This document shows, one piece after another, positions 11,713 to 22,633 of a stretch of DNA of 64,000 nucleotides; the stretch's first letter is position 1, and every line of letters begins with the position of its first letter. The position numbers were made by a program, and so were the translations under genes. The stretch covers positions 17,484,001 to 17,548,000 of the forward strand of contig OX327702.1 in assembly GCA_946807835.1 (NCBI GenBank), given 5' to 3'. Source of the DNA: Ailanthus altissimus. Its lineage: Eukaryota; Streptophyta; Magnoliopsida; Sapindales; Simaroubaceae. Under the pieces are notes generated by a model, which worked only from the letters and a program-made list of their open reading frames with translations, had not been told where the DNA came from and searched no databases.

Positions 11713-14321
11713 TGTCACGCCCCAGACTTAAAAGATCTTAAACATGACATAACTTACACTCATTCAATAATGTACACTCATAATTAATATTGCATAAAAT
11801 TTCAAACTTAAATTCAACATAGAAATCCTTATCAAGTTGCTAGTAAGTATAATACAAAATCAACTTATGACCATACTTTGTGAAACATAAACCAAATACA
11901 ACCACACCTAATAAAATAACAAATAAGTGTTTATTCAATAGAGACAAATCAAATATATTAAACTATGTGTTCATAAATAAAACACTTAGCAACCTAATAA
12001 CTTAGAGAACCCAAGGGACAGTAAAAGCCTTACCAAATCTGTTAAGCACACATATACCCTATTTACTTGAAATCACCATAAACTATAATGAGTATGAAAC
12101 TTAGTACGCATACTAGTTTTTTATATATCAAAATACAAATATATATATGTACACAATGCATGTGTATGATATGCTGTGATAAATCAAAATCAAAATCTTA
12201 TCAAATCACATGTCAGGTAAGCGCTTACACATTCTTTCAAAATATATAATAGGAATACCATCACTCAACTATTACTTAGTAGGACTTTCATATCAAATAT
12301 CACATAATGAGCCAAATGTCACTCGTAGGTGACATATCGTATGAGAGGAATAGTACAAGTGAGGTTTAAATTATACATATATAATGCTCATGCGCGAAGA
12401 TAAGAGCCAAACCCTCACCCTGATCATCGGTGAGTCCTCTCACATGCACCAATACGCCACCACACGAATGTGATGACTCAACCTTTCTTTAGGTACCAAT
12501 AGGATCCTCCCTACATATGGAACACATAACATATACCAATCCCAAAGGAAATGCTACACATAAAGGCTCCACAAATCACACAAGGTGCCTACTAAGTAAA
12601 CATTGAGTTCAAGCATCCTCAAAACACAAAACGTATCTCATGGACATTTTCTACTTTAAAAGCTTTCTTTGTTAAACACATTTCATTTTGAAAGCTCACT
12701 TTCATAATCACATGTATGTCCATGCTCAATGTCAATGCTCACATTCATAAACATATGTCTTTCACATTTCATATCAAATATAATTTGGCATAACATAAAT
12801 ATATTTCTAAGTACATTTACAAAATTATATATAGATAATTACTATGCTTATTGTGATTTCAGTAAAAGTCTAGTATACTTACCTCTTAGCACTTTCGACT
12901 ACAAGGCTTAATTCTCCTTAACCTATCAATGGAGATTAATCATTTCATAAGCCTCAACATTCACACAAAACACTTTAAATAGCTTACAAAATTACACATA
13001 TTGCACTTATCACATCGAATTGGTCTAATTACTTGGTTTCTCAAAATTTGTCATTCTGACCACTTATACTTAACAAAATTTTCTTATACATCAAATGATG
13101 TCCAATTGCTCCAAAATCAGAATATCTCTTTCTTAACTCATATATCCTCCTTATGTATGAATATTATATCATAATTTATACATAATCCATTTCATAAACA
13201 CCATTAAATCCAAACTATTATTCAGGCGGGATCAAGATATTTACTGAACAGTATTCAGTCTCTCAATTTTATAAAATTATATACTAACTTAAAAATTATA
13301 AACTACCACAGAATTACTCTTGACACATATTTCAATCCATGATAAATAGTTCACTTCAAAATTCCTGCCAAAAATATTTTAAAACTATTTTATTCCATAC
13401 CTTTAAAAATCTGTTAATCAAATACTGCAATGAGCTGATACGCTTTAGCAAATCATAACAATTTAACTACACTGATCTAAATTATAAATTTTGAATATAT
13501 CATATTAGACACATATAAATTTATCATATTCCAGAAATTTGTAATTTTTGAAGATCATTCAGCAGATAAAAAATTGTTTGTCATTGTATCATACTGTTAA
13601 CACAGGAAATTTTTAGAATTTCAAGATCATTTTGGTAAATTCACTACAAATTCAATTTTTGAAATTTTCAATCGATTCAAAGTCTCAAATGATTCTATAC
13701 ATGTCTAGTTTCATAGTATTAAAATCCAAAACCAGAATCGAATCATAACAATTTATAAAATTTTCGGATCAAGAGCCTATCAAGTAGAAATTCTGTAATT
13801 CATCATGATTTATCAAGCTATCTACATAATCATCATCAATTCTCAATATATCTTACAAAATTCACATCAAATCCCCAATTTTTCATTTGTCTAGAAATTA
13901 AAACTTAAAGGAATTAACTTAATTAACACCAATAAATTGAGAAATAGTTATGATATACCTCTTAAAACTCCAAATTCTAATTTCTTCTTCTTATTCTCTT
14001 TCTCTATTTTCTCTCTCTAAAGGGGTGGCTCGACCCAAAAATGAGTAAATTAGGGTTTAAAATATGTATTTTTATACTAAGAGGCTAACTTTTAGTATTT
14101 ATAAATTAACCTCTAAAACTTTCAAAGTATTACAATTTGGTCTCTAAAATAAATATAAAGTCTTGCAAATAAACCCAATACTAATAGTATGTTCTTAATC
14201 TATACAAACAATACTAATAACAATACATCAATTAAGTATCATCCACATACAAATAAAATATGAATATTATACATATATATAAATATTTATTCTTTTTAGT
14301 GTTTGATAAATGGTTACTACA
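11713..14321 (-). mobile_element. Ty3/gypsy LTR (2.6 kb), reverse orientation
   Basis: On the reverse strand it starts TGTAGTAACC just after a purine tract (AAGGAGGGGATAAT, 14322-14335) and ends GGGGCGTGACA, giving TG...CA ends. The adjacent reverse-strand sequence encodes the end of a gypsy polyprotein, so this is the 3' LTR. Its length fits the long LTRs of Tekay/Del-type gypsy elements. The matching 5' LTR is absent, because the internal part is cut after about 0.6 kb by the pararetrovirus fragment. Confidence 0.8.
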
Positions 14322-14960
14322 ATTATCCCCTCCTTATAAGAATTTCGTCCTCAAAATTCATGACTTAAGCAAACATATGAGCATACTTAGATCTCATTTT
14401 CTTTTCTTATTCCCAAGTTACCTTTTCAATTGTATGGTTTATTCATAAAATCTTTACAAAGCAATCTTCTTGGTATATAGAATTTTCTCATTGTGATCCA
14501 AAATCCTGATAAACACTCATTCATATGTTAGATTATCTCTAAGTTTAAGTAACTCATAACTTAGTATATGAGAGGAGTACAAAACATATATCCGAAAAAT
14601 AAACACATGGCACACATTATGGACTTATAATAATAACGCGAAAGGAAAAGTTGATCAACCACGTCATCTGTGCCTTCAAGTATCTCAAATAGACCAATAA
14701 ATATAGAGTTGAATTATAAAATTTATACACACATATTTTTATTCTTTTCACCCATTCGTTCAATATTTAATGGGCATCTATACACTTTACCTTTTATTCA
14801 TTAAATAATGACATAGATATAAAATACTCATACTAGCCTCTTAAATATAATTCTTAATTCCTCTGAAAATTTTAATCCCTTCAACATTTACTCATATGTC
14901 ATAATATCATTCATTACCTTAATATCATTCTAAAAAAAATAATAATTTAGTTTTTCTACA
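14322..14960 (-). pseudogene. Ty3/gypsy pol C-terminal remnant
   Basis: On the reverse strand, broken frames read the integrase C-terminal region typical of Tekay/Del-like elements. A GLFEILEG match lies near 14665-14690 (family GPFEIL), HNVCHVF near 14600-14620, a LRDNLTYE and IRILDHNEKIL stretch near 14480-14560, and the closing E-F-x-x-R-N-S-Y-K-E-G just before the purine tract. Several stops and frameshifts make it non-functional. It adjoins its own 3' LTR (11713-14321). The upstream boundary with the pararetrovirus fragment is approximate. Confidence 0.7.
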
Positions 14961-14989
14961 CAACTAAGTTGTCATTCAAATCAAAATGT

Positions 14990-15320
14990 TGAAGGTATTA
15001 TCTTAAATGATCAGAAATCAACTTCAATAAAAAGACATTTAGTTCAATTGATTCTTAAACCATAGATCTTAGCATTATATCTCTTACTTTAACTCTTTAA
15101 AATAGTCCATCTTATTGGACATCATTTTCTCATTGAGATTGACATGTCTGCTTTTTCTAATATGTTCAGTTTCAAACAAAAAAGATTCCACTAGCACAAT
15201 TACTGCGATGGCAAAGATGATTTTTTAACTATTCCTTTAACGTCATCCACGTAAAAGGAAAGGACAAAACGATTGCTGATTTTTTTTCACGAAACTATAT
15301 AAATAGCCTAAACCTCACAA
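14990..15320 (+). pseudogene. Pararetroviral RNase H remnant
   Basis: Frameshifted forward-strand segments read an RNase H-like domain. A hydrophobic strand with I-x-x-D (the D of an RNase H core) lies around 15110-15160, followed near 15242-15300 by the H-x-KGKD...IADF tail. In the caulimovirid family this domain degrades the RNA of the RNA:DNA hybrid during replication. Here it is interrupted and cannot be made as one protein. I describe only the visible pieces. Confidence 0.55.
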
Positions 15321-15931
15321 TCACTTTTCTAGCAATAAAGAAAATTAACACTCTTACCATATTCATGATGAGTAACTTCACAGTCACTCTTTTGATACCT
15401 ATTACTCCTCCTGAACTCCCAGAGCTCATCTGAACCAGAGTACTTCACTCATCAGCTAAAGAATTAATCCAGCATTATGCAATAGAGACAATTCAAGAGC
15501 ATGGTTACTCTGTAATTGGCAGTCCTCTTTTTAATCTGGATTACCCATTTTTCCATCTCTATTGAATCACTCATCTCTAAAAATGGTCAAAATCTGTCCT
15601 TTACCTACTCTGGTATCTTTTGGATTTATACATCATTGCAATTGAGCTTCCATTACAAAATACTCTAAATTAGATACATCAACATAATGAAGAAAATCAT
15701 GTATGCATTTTTCTCCAATGGTTTTATCCAAAATCATAGTGGAATAGCAAGCTACAACATATGTTGTATAGGCACGTAAACAGTTCAATCAATCCCAGAC
15801 ATCTGCACACAGTCCTATTACTCCAAAGAAAAGGAATGATATTCTCAAACCATGAGATTCATTACTACCCTACTATTAAATATTATTTCACCTTCCCATA
15901 CTATTTGTAGTTATTCTAAGAAGAACACAAA

Positions 15932-16306
15932 ATGGAGCTCAGAGCACTTGAAAAGGTCTTGGTAGAAGAAAATAAAATCATTCTACCTTCGATATGGATC
16001 TCTCCCCATGACCAAGCACCTTGGGAGACTGTACCACTAGACTTTTCTGAAAGAATGAATAATGCAAATTCTATTTTTCACAGAAAGCAGACCCGTGCCG
16101 TTCTATCACATCAAAAAGAGACTAACTACTCCAGACACCACCATTACTTTCCAAATCCAAATAAACTTCCTCTAAACCTAGATAACTTTCCACAGCCCAG
16201 TGTGCCAGGTGACCACATGCAGATTGATGAAACATCTCACCAACCCAACTTGACTTTATCATTATTCCAAGATTTCCAACCTTATCTAACTGACAGCGAA
16301 GTCTAA
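15932..16306 (+). CDS. 124-codon open frame in the pararetrovirus fragment, function unknown
   Basis: This is the longest clean frame in the first 25 kb. It starts at an ATG 13 bases after an in-frame-independent TAAG and ends at TAA. The product is hydrophilic, rich in Pro, Asn and His in its centre (repeated H/Y-N-P-N), and has an acidic C-terminus. It has no signal peptide or membrane helix and matches no domain I know. Its place between the RNase H remnant and the putative promoter suggests a downstream caulimovirid reading frame, or the decayed start of one. The same frame region continues with stops to about 16443. Chance cannot be excluded. Confidence 0.35.
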   Translation: MELRALEKVLVEENKIILPSIWISPHDQAPWETVPLDFSERMNNANSIFHRKQTRAVLSHQKETNYSRHHHYFPNPNKLPLNLDNFPQPSVPGDHMQIDETSHQPNLTLSLFQDFQPYLTDSEV

Positions 16307-16465
16307 AAAGAAGCAACTGCATTGATGAGAACCAGCTCAATAGATACCACATCACTAGACACAGAAAGTTTCTGGGCCCAATTCAATGACTTTACCCAAG
16401 GATACGATAATGCTAATTCAAGTTACTCATTATTTAGCAGTTAATCATGACATAACTGTTTTTAC

Positions 16466-16509
16466 TTATCTTTATGTCAAGTGTGCTTTATCTTTATGTC
16501 AAGTGTGCT
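16466..16509 (+). repeat. 22-bp direct repeat upstream of a TATA box
   Basis: TTATCTTTATGTCAAGTGTGCT-type units are repeated head to tail with a period of 22 (16466-16487 and 16488-16509). They lie about 165 bases before the TATA box at 16673, where tandem enhancer motifs would be expected in a pararetroviral promoter. Confidence 0.7.
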
Positions 16510-16672
16510 TTTAATCTATCGTCCAAAAAGTCCATGTTAGGACCATAAAAATCCTTGTAATTATTAAAATTAATTTGGCCTCAAGTCCAAAAGTCCAGAT
16601 GTTAGCCCAAAAAGTCTTTAAGTCATAAATACATTGTCGGCCATTAGTGTCAAGACAGCAAGGTCCCTAAGT

Positions 16673-16681
16673 CTATAAAAT
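16673..16681 (+). promoter_or_regulatory. Putative pararetroviral TATA box
   Basis: CTATAAAAT follows the open frame and the 22-bp direct repeat, in the position of the single genomic promoter of caulimovirids (non-coding segment after the last ORF). Inference from context only. Confidence 0.45.
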
Positions 16682-16780
16682 GGGCATTTATTTGAATTTT
16701 TTTAATCATCTTACCTAATTCATCACACTTCTGACACAACTTTATCACACTTAAATATCAACAAATATTTATTCAAAATT

Positions 16781-18568
16781 TTGCAATAAATGTACACCAT
16801 TCACTTGACTTAACAAATTAATTGAGCCTTGAGTGGCTGGCAATGCTTCCAATAAGACACAAGTTGGTGGCAATCAAGATTTAGCATGTAAGGCTTTGTT
16901 TTAGCCACATTATGCTTAACAAATTAAACTTGGAGGCATGCCTTTATTTTGGCCGAATGAAACCAAACTGAGTGGCCAATTTTCTCTCCATGGCAAATAA
17001 ATGAGAGCCACCTCATGCTTATGGTAATGCATAATTTTATTTGTCAAAAGAATGGCCAAATGAAAGGCAAATTTATGGCCAAATGCATTATGAAACCATG
17101 CCACCTCCTACTTATCATTTGATTTGGCCAAATATAAAACAATGCTATTATTGCTTTTGCTTTCTTTTACAAATTAATTCATGCAATTTTATTAAACAAA
17201 TTTTATTTGTTTAACAAAAACAATTATTAACACTTAATGAATAGATGGGCCAATCAATACTTGTTATGTATTATGTCATTACCAATTAATGGCATGACAT
17301 GTGGCATTCAATAAATAAGATAAAGTGGTAATTCTCATTTATCGAGATCCCGAGCTTAACACTTAAACCTTATAATCTTTTCGAGAGACCCTGAAATAAT
17401 TTTAATTTTTTGAAAACTTCATAGATTGAAGTATTTAGTCTAGTGCACTACCTCAGTGCACAACGAGTATACTTCATGTAGTGAGATTCCCTAAGTTCAC
17501 ACCCTTTTTGTCTTATAGAACTCTTCCATAAGTCTATAAACATTGTCCAACACATGCATTATAGAAATAATGAAACAATATGTTGAACCATACAAGTTGA
17601 GATTAATACATGCTCGTATAATCCCTCAGTCATTTATATATTGAAAGAACGGATAACTTATCTCTAGATTTGTATTTCGATAAACAATATTCATAAATAC
17701 TTTTGCGATATTGTTTCTTACATTGGAAATATTTTTTTCCTAGGTGAATTACTTATAGCTATAAGACTTTTTAGAACACAATCTTCAAGCATTTCGATAT
17801 ACTACTCACCTATATGAGCTGACGAATCCCATATCTACACACACTAAATTCTATGAGCATCGAACCATACCTAGCAACACTCAATGGTCAGACCATGAAA
17901 GGTCTCTGAGGATCACTTACAAGTCCACCGTGGTGCTCAAGTCAAGGGACCACAAATACCACTCAATTCGGAAGGATCATCAATTAACGATTTTATGAGA
18001 TGTCTATTGAAGATTCTAATTGATCCTGTTCAGTACTCAGTCATAACTGAATAATCGCTTGTCTATACGAGCTTTCACTAAGCTTATGGTTTGCTAAGAT
18101 TAACCATTTGGACCATTTAAATATAGATATACACAAATCTTTATGAAATAAAGTTTTCACCGACAGACCCGCATCAGTGAAAATAGATCAAGAATATAAA
18201 GTTTGAGAACATACTTACACAATGATATTTCTTAGCACTATTTACAACTCTTTACAACTATGTCATTGCTACTATACTCGCGGGTTTTTGTCCCATTTTA
18301 GATAAGGCTCAAACTCTTTAGATTTCACTGACTTTTATAATCTGATAACACTTAGTAGTGCTAATTTTTAACATTTATAACTCTCAGCATAACTAGCTCT
18401 TTTGAACTAGATCTGAACTCCTTTAAATCATACAATATTTAAAATATTACATGCATTTTACCATATATATTGAATATTAATGATTTTATTTGAAATATTT
18501 ATTGTATAAATATTAAGCAATTAATATTCATACAAAATTGAAATGACACGTAAGCATCATTTTCAACA
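16781..18568 (-). mobile_element. Long-LTR copia, partial 3' LTR (reverse)
   Basis: On the reverse strand it begins TGTTGAAAATGATGCTTACG immediately after a polypurine tract (AGAGCAAGTGGGAGT, 18569-18583). It matches the 5' LTR at 22634-24490 over about 1.05 kb (16781-17830 against 23405-24490), and through phrases such as the ACCACGGTGGAC block also the forward LTRs at 29455, 45392, 48182 and 57081. The outer end, about 0.75 kb of the LTR tail, is missing: homology stops at 16781, where the pararetrovirus fragment begins. Confidence 0.85.
17682..17716 (-). repeat. Conserved LTR hairpin
   Basis: On the reverse strand the arms AAACAATATCGCAAA and TTTATGAATATTGTTT flank a three- to four-base loop. 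This is one of seven copies of the family hairpin in the window and is slightly degraded (two non-Watson-Crick positions). Confidence 0.7.
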
Positions 18569-21500
18569 ACTCCCACTTGCTCTAGTATCATTCATGATGA
18601 TATCTAATACCTATCGTCTTTATGTGTTTCTCAAATATATAAGGAGTTAAGGCTTAAGTGGTTCCGCTATATTATTCATGAAATATATGCTAGATACTAT
18701 TACATCTCTAATGACCAAGAATATTCTAATTATATGGTATTTAGAGTCTACATGATCAGAACTTTGTTGCCCCTTATGGCTTATTAGCTTGAGTAACTAA
18801 TCCATTATTATTGTATTTAGTGGGATAGAATTCACAGAGTTTGAAACTATTCTAAGCTTTGCAATTAACTTGTATATCCATAGAACTTCTTTTGTAGACT
18901 TCTCAAGTCGTAACATATTCTGCCTCCAAAGTAGAATCAGCTATAGATATCTAAATTGCACTCACAACTAACTACGGTACCAATAAAAAGAAATACATAA
19001 TTAGATGTAAACATTTAATTATCTAGACCAGACTAGAAGTCCAAGTCTGGGTATTTTATCAGATATAAGTAACTTTCTCCATGAGTTAAAAAATTATCCT
19101 CTATACCTCTCAGGTATTATGATATGTTTCATGGTCAATTAATGGTTATAGCCTAGATCAGACCAATACCGGCTCGTAACACTTACAACCATCTAGATTT
19201 GTGTTTTGTACATAATATGGCGTACATTAAACTACTTCAAGCTGATGCACATGATATGTTAGACATTCTAACATTTTTATATTCTTGCTAAGGACAAATC
19301 TTCTAGAAAGATGAATGTCACATTTGAAAAGTACATTAATTATCTCACAGTTATTGAAGTTGTACTTTTTCTAAATTTAGTCTATGTACGAAGATTGGGA
19401 TAGTCCTATCAGCCTTATAGCTCTATCTCTATAACCATTTATAGCTAGTATATAGGAAGTCTATTCCAAAATTCATAAAGAAGTTCTTATTCAGATAACT
19501 CTTATCCGACTGACTTGTAATATATCAACGTTGTTTCTAACATTAAGTATGTCTTTCAAATAGAGAACTAGAGAGACAATTATGCTTCCACTGCCTCTTC
19601 ACACATGCTTTCTCTTCATTCTAGATGAAACCAGACTTTGATTTCTTTGTTAAAATGAAGAATCCAGCACACAGCAATAGCCAATAAAATTTGAATTGAC
19701 TTAAGCATAGTTACTGGTGAAAAAAGTTTCCTCATAAGCGATCTTAGAACTTTGAGTGTAATATTTTACTACTAGTCGAGCTTTGAAGATATCTACTTTC
19801 AAATTATGCTCATATTTTTACTGTGTAAACTCATTTACAATAAATAGGAACAATTTTTATAAGAAGTACAATCAAGTCCCAAACTTGATTATGATGTATT
19901 GAGTCAATTTTGAATTTCATGGCATTTTACCTTTTTTTCGAATCGATGTCCAATATCGTCTCTTTATAAGTTAAAGGATATTTTTCTTCAAATAAGAAAG
20001 CACCAATAGTACATATAGATATCAAGCATACCTATTATGTAATCCTCAATATCCTTTTAGACTTATGAAGAGAGTGTGTTACAGGTAGCTCACTCAATTG
20101 AACTTTAAGCTCCATCGTCGGTTCATATTTATCTTGATTGACTTTATTAAGTTTAATCTTTTTACAATCCCTACGACCTTGTGAGAATCTGTTTCTCAAA
20201 GAAGGTGGCAATATGAGAAATAAATGCATTTTGCTCATCTAGATCATAGAACTAGTATCTCATAGAATGCTTGGGATAGAAAATGAACCGATACTTGTAC
20301 CTCTTGGGTGCAAGTTTATCATGTCGTGCAACTCTTATGAAAATAAGATAACCCAAATCTTAACTTACTTAAGACTTAGTTTCCTTTCTGTTCATATCTT
20401 ATACGAAACTTAAAGAACAACTTTTGATAGAACTTTATTCAATAAATGATTAGCAGTTATTAGAGCATATCCCTAAAGATATTCTAGAAGATCAGTGAAA
20501 CTCAATATCGATCGGATCATATCTCATAAAGTCTAATTCCTCATCTCCAAAATACTTTTGCATTGAGGAGTACCTGGAGGACTTTATTGAGTGAGAATCT
20601 CATTCTCCTTTAAATAATCTATGAATTTACTGTTCATGTATAAATTGCATTGATCTGATTAAAGGTATTAAATATACATAAGGGTTTATTTCTCTACTTC
20701 TAGTCATAACTCTTTGAACATTTCAATGGTTTTCATCCTATGTTTCCTAGAAACATTTATCTGTATTGTGACAAATCACGATGAAGTATCAAAATTTACC
20801 CAATGGTAGTATGATTCATTGGACCATATACATCACTATGTACAAGTTCCAATAAATTAGTGAGTTAGTATCTAATACTTACATAAGTATTTGGTCATCT
20901 TTCCTTAAATATAATATTCATAAATTGGCCAAGATTTCATAGTCAAATCAAGTATCTAGTTATCCTTAACCAAACGGGATAGTGGTCTTACGACTACATG
21001 GCTTAATTTTATGTCTCATAATTTATTATTATTCAAAGTTCCCGATCTAATAATTGTTCTATTCACATAGACATTTTAAGTTGTATTTAAGATATAATGG
21101 CCCATCACTAACTGACATCTAGTTAACAAAACATTATCATTATCATATTTACATGAGGAACTATTCTTGATGTATCCATGATAACCCTCTTTATCTATTA
21201 CAGGGAGTAGTATGATTTGTCTAATAATATTTGGCACAAAATATCAATTATACAATGTAATGCTTTTGCCAGAATGGAGAAGTGACTTAAAAGTCCTAAC
21301 AGTTACTATATTTAGGAAATCTCTATTTCCTACATAAAGCTGTACTTCTCATTTAATAACTTCCTAAAATTTCTCAAATTATACAATATTTTGCAGATAT
21401 ATGAATGACAAGCGGTATCTCATACCCTTGCATATTTAGTATCATATGCTAATGAAATATTTTTTGTCAGCAAACAGATATCTAAGAGGTCTATTTTTCT

Positions 21501-22633
21501 TAAGGTAAGGTATATTTGAATAGTATCATTTACTATTTCAAACCTCACCAAAGTGAAATCACTTTTCATTGTGACTTGTCTATGTGTGGTTTAGATATAT
21601 CAAATAATTTTTTAGACAAAGCATTGTACTACTTGCATTTTTTATGTGCACATGCTCCTACTGAAGATTATTAGACATTAAGGTATATATGATTTGACTC
21701 TCAAATGATTCTTAAATCTATTTTTGATAAATTTTCATCTCTTCCAAAGAGAAATTATCAGAAACACCTATTTGTTATCTTTTAATCAATAATATATCCA
21801 AGTTTTTCTGAATCTAGAACTATTATCAGATTCATTAACAAGTCAAAATATTTATCGGTACCCTATAGTTGGTGTGCTTAGAACAAGTATACTAATGAAT
21901 TACTCATATTGATCTTATCTCTATAAGATACTTAGGAGATGCTTAGCGAAATATTTCAAATCGTTAATTAATAATGCTTTAGATCATGGGTATAACTTTA
22001 TATATTTTTTTAATCTAAAGACGCCCTCCCACAACTTTACATAATCCCCTAAATCTCTCAAAGGGAAAAACGACTGTTTAAACCTTTTTAAATTGTACAG
22101 CAGAAAGTAGATCCTATTGGTGTTTTATTCAATTCGTACACTTTAGTGATCTTAGCCTTTGTAAACCCAAAAGGTAGACAACTCTTATCAATTACATCTC
22201 ATGCAACTCTTACCATTGATCCTAAATGTACCTTATCCACACACTTTAGTGATTTAGGGTAATTGTATTCCAGATTAACTTGTCAATTATCAAATATATG
22301 CTACCAATACTACCCACACACTTTAGTGATCTAAGGTAACAATTTTGCATATATTTATCTTATCTCATATTTAATTGGCATAGTCTAAATCATACCGTCC
22401 AAATTCCTCATACTTTAGTGATTTTGGAAAAGACCAATATGACCCGTCTAACATCAAATTGAAAAGTCGGTTCAACATGCAACATTATCTTATAATGAAA
22501 ACTATTCAATCTGATTAAAAGAGATTTTTGCACTCTTGTCCACATCACATGAGGATGTGATTCTTAATCACACATTTATTTTGTGCAAGCAAAACTAACC
22601 CCTAACCAGTAGGTCTCCCATTATGGTTACTAG
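18569..22633 (-). pseudogene. Long-LTR copia gag-pol relic (reverse)
   Basis: The internal region of a Ty1/copia element reads right to left. A degraded primer-binding site lies at about 22617-22633 (CTAGTAACCATAATGGG on the reverse strand), then leader, gag, protease and integrase debris. The reverse transcriptase start is near 19860-19950 (KMP...NSKLTQYI..KFGT) and its YVDD site near 19545-19590 is decayed to YLKD. The RNase H end (SDHVDSKYHI, NIAEPLKP) lies at 18600-18760, before the polypurine tract. Many stops and frameshifts prevent any product. The same protein order is better preserved in the forward element at 47.7-57.1 kb. Confidence 0.75.
22138..22428 (-). repeat. Fourfold leader motif in the copia relic
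   Basis: The motif CACACTTTAGTGATCTAGG (forward-strand form) occurs at 22138, 22239, 22315 and 22408 with spacers of 76-101 bases. It lies in the untranslated leader between the primer-binding site and gag. The homologous leader at 47700-47880 lacks the array. Confidence 0.75.

Larger units (their letters stand above)
14961..16780 (+). mobile_element. Endogenous plant pararetrovirus (Caulimoviridae) fragment
   Basis: This is a forward-strand fragment with three parts in caulimovirid order: the tail of the reverse transcriptase/RNase H region (about 14990-15320), a further open frame (15932-16306) and a non-coding segment with a TATA box before a leader-like end. The RNase H tail has the R-W-x-x-W-F and H-x-KGKD-x-x-x-ADF pattern seen in plant pararetroviruses rather than in copia or gypsy elements. 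Stops break it. No integrase or LTR goes with it. It ends abruptly at the truncated copia LTR at 16781. Genus is not determinable; florendovirus or petuvirus-like are possible. Confidence 0.6.

Noticed and set aside
22138..22428. CRISPR-like spaced repeats
   Set aside because: Only four short imperfect motifs with unequal spacers in a plant retrotransposon leader.
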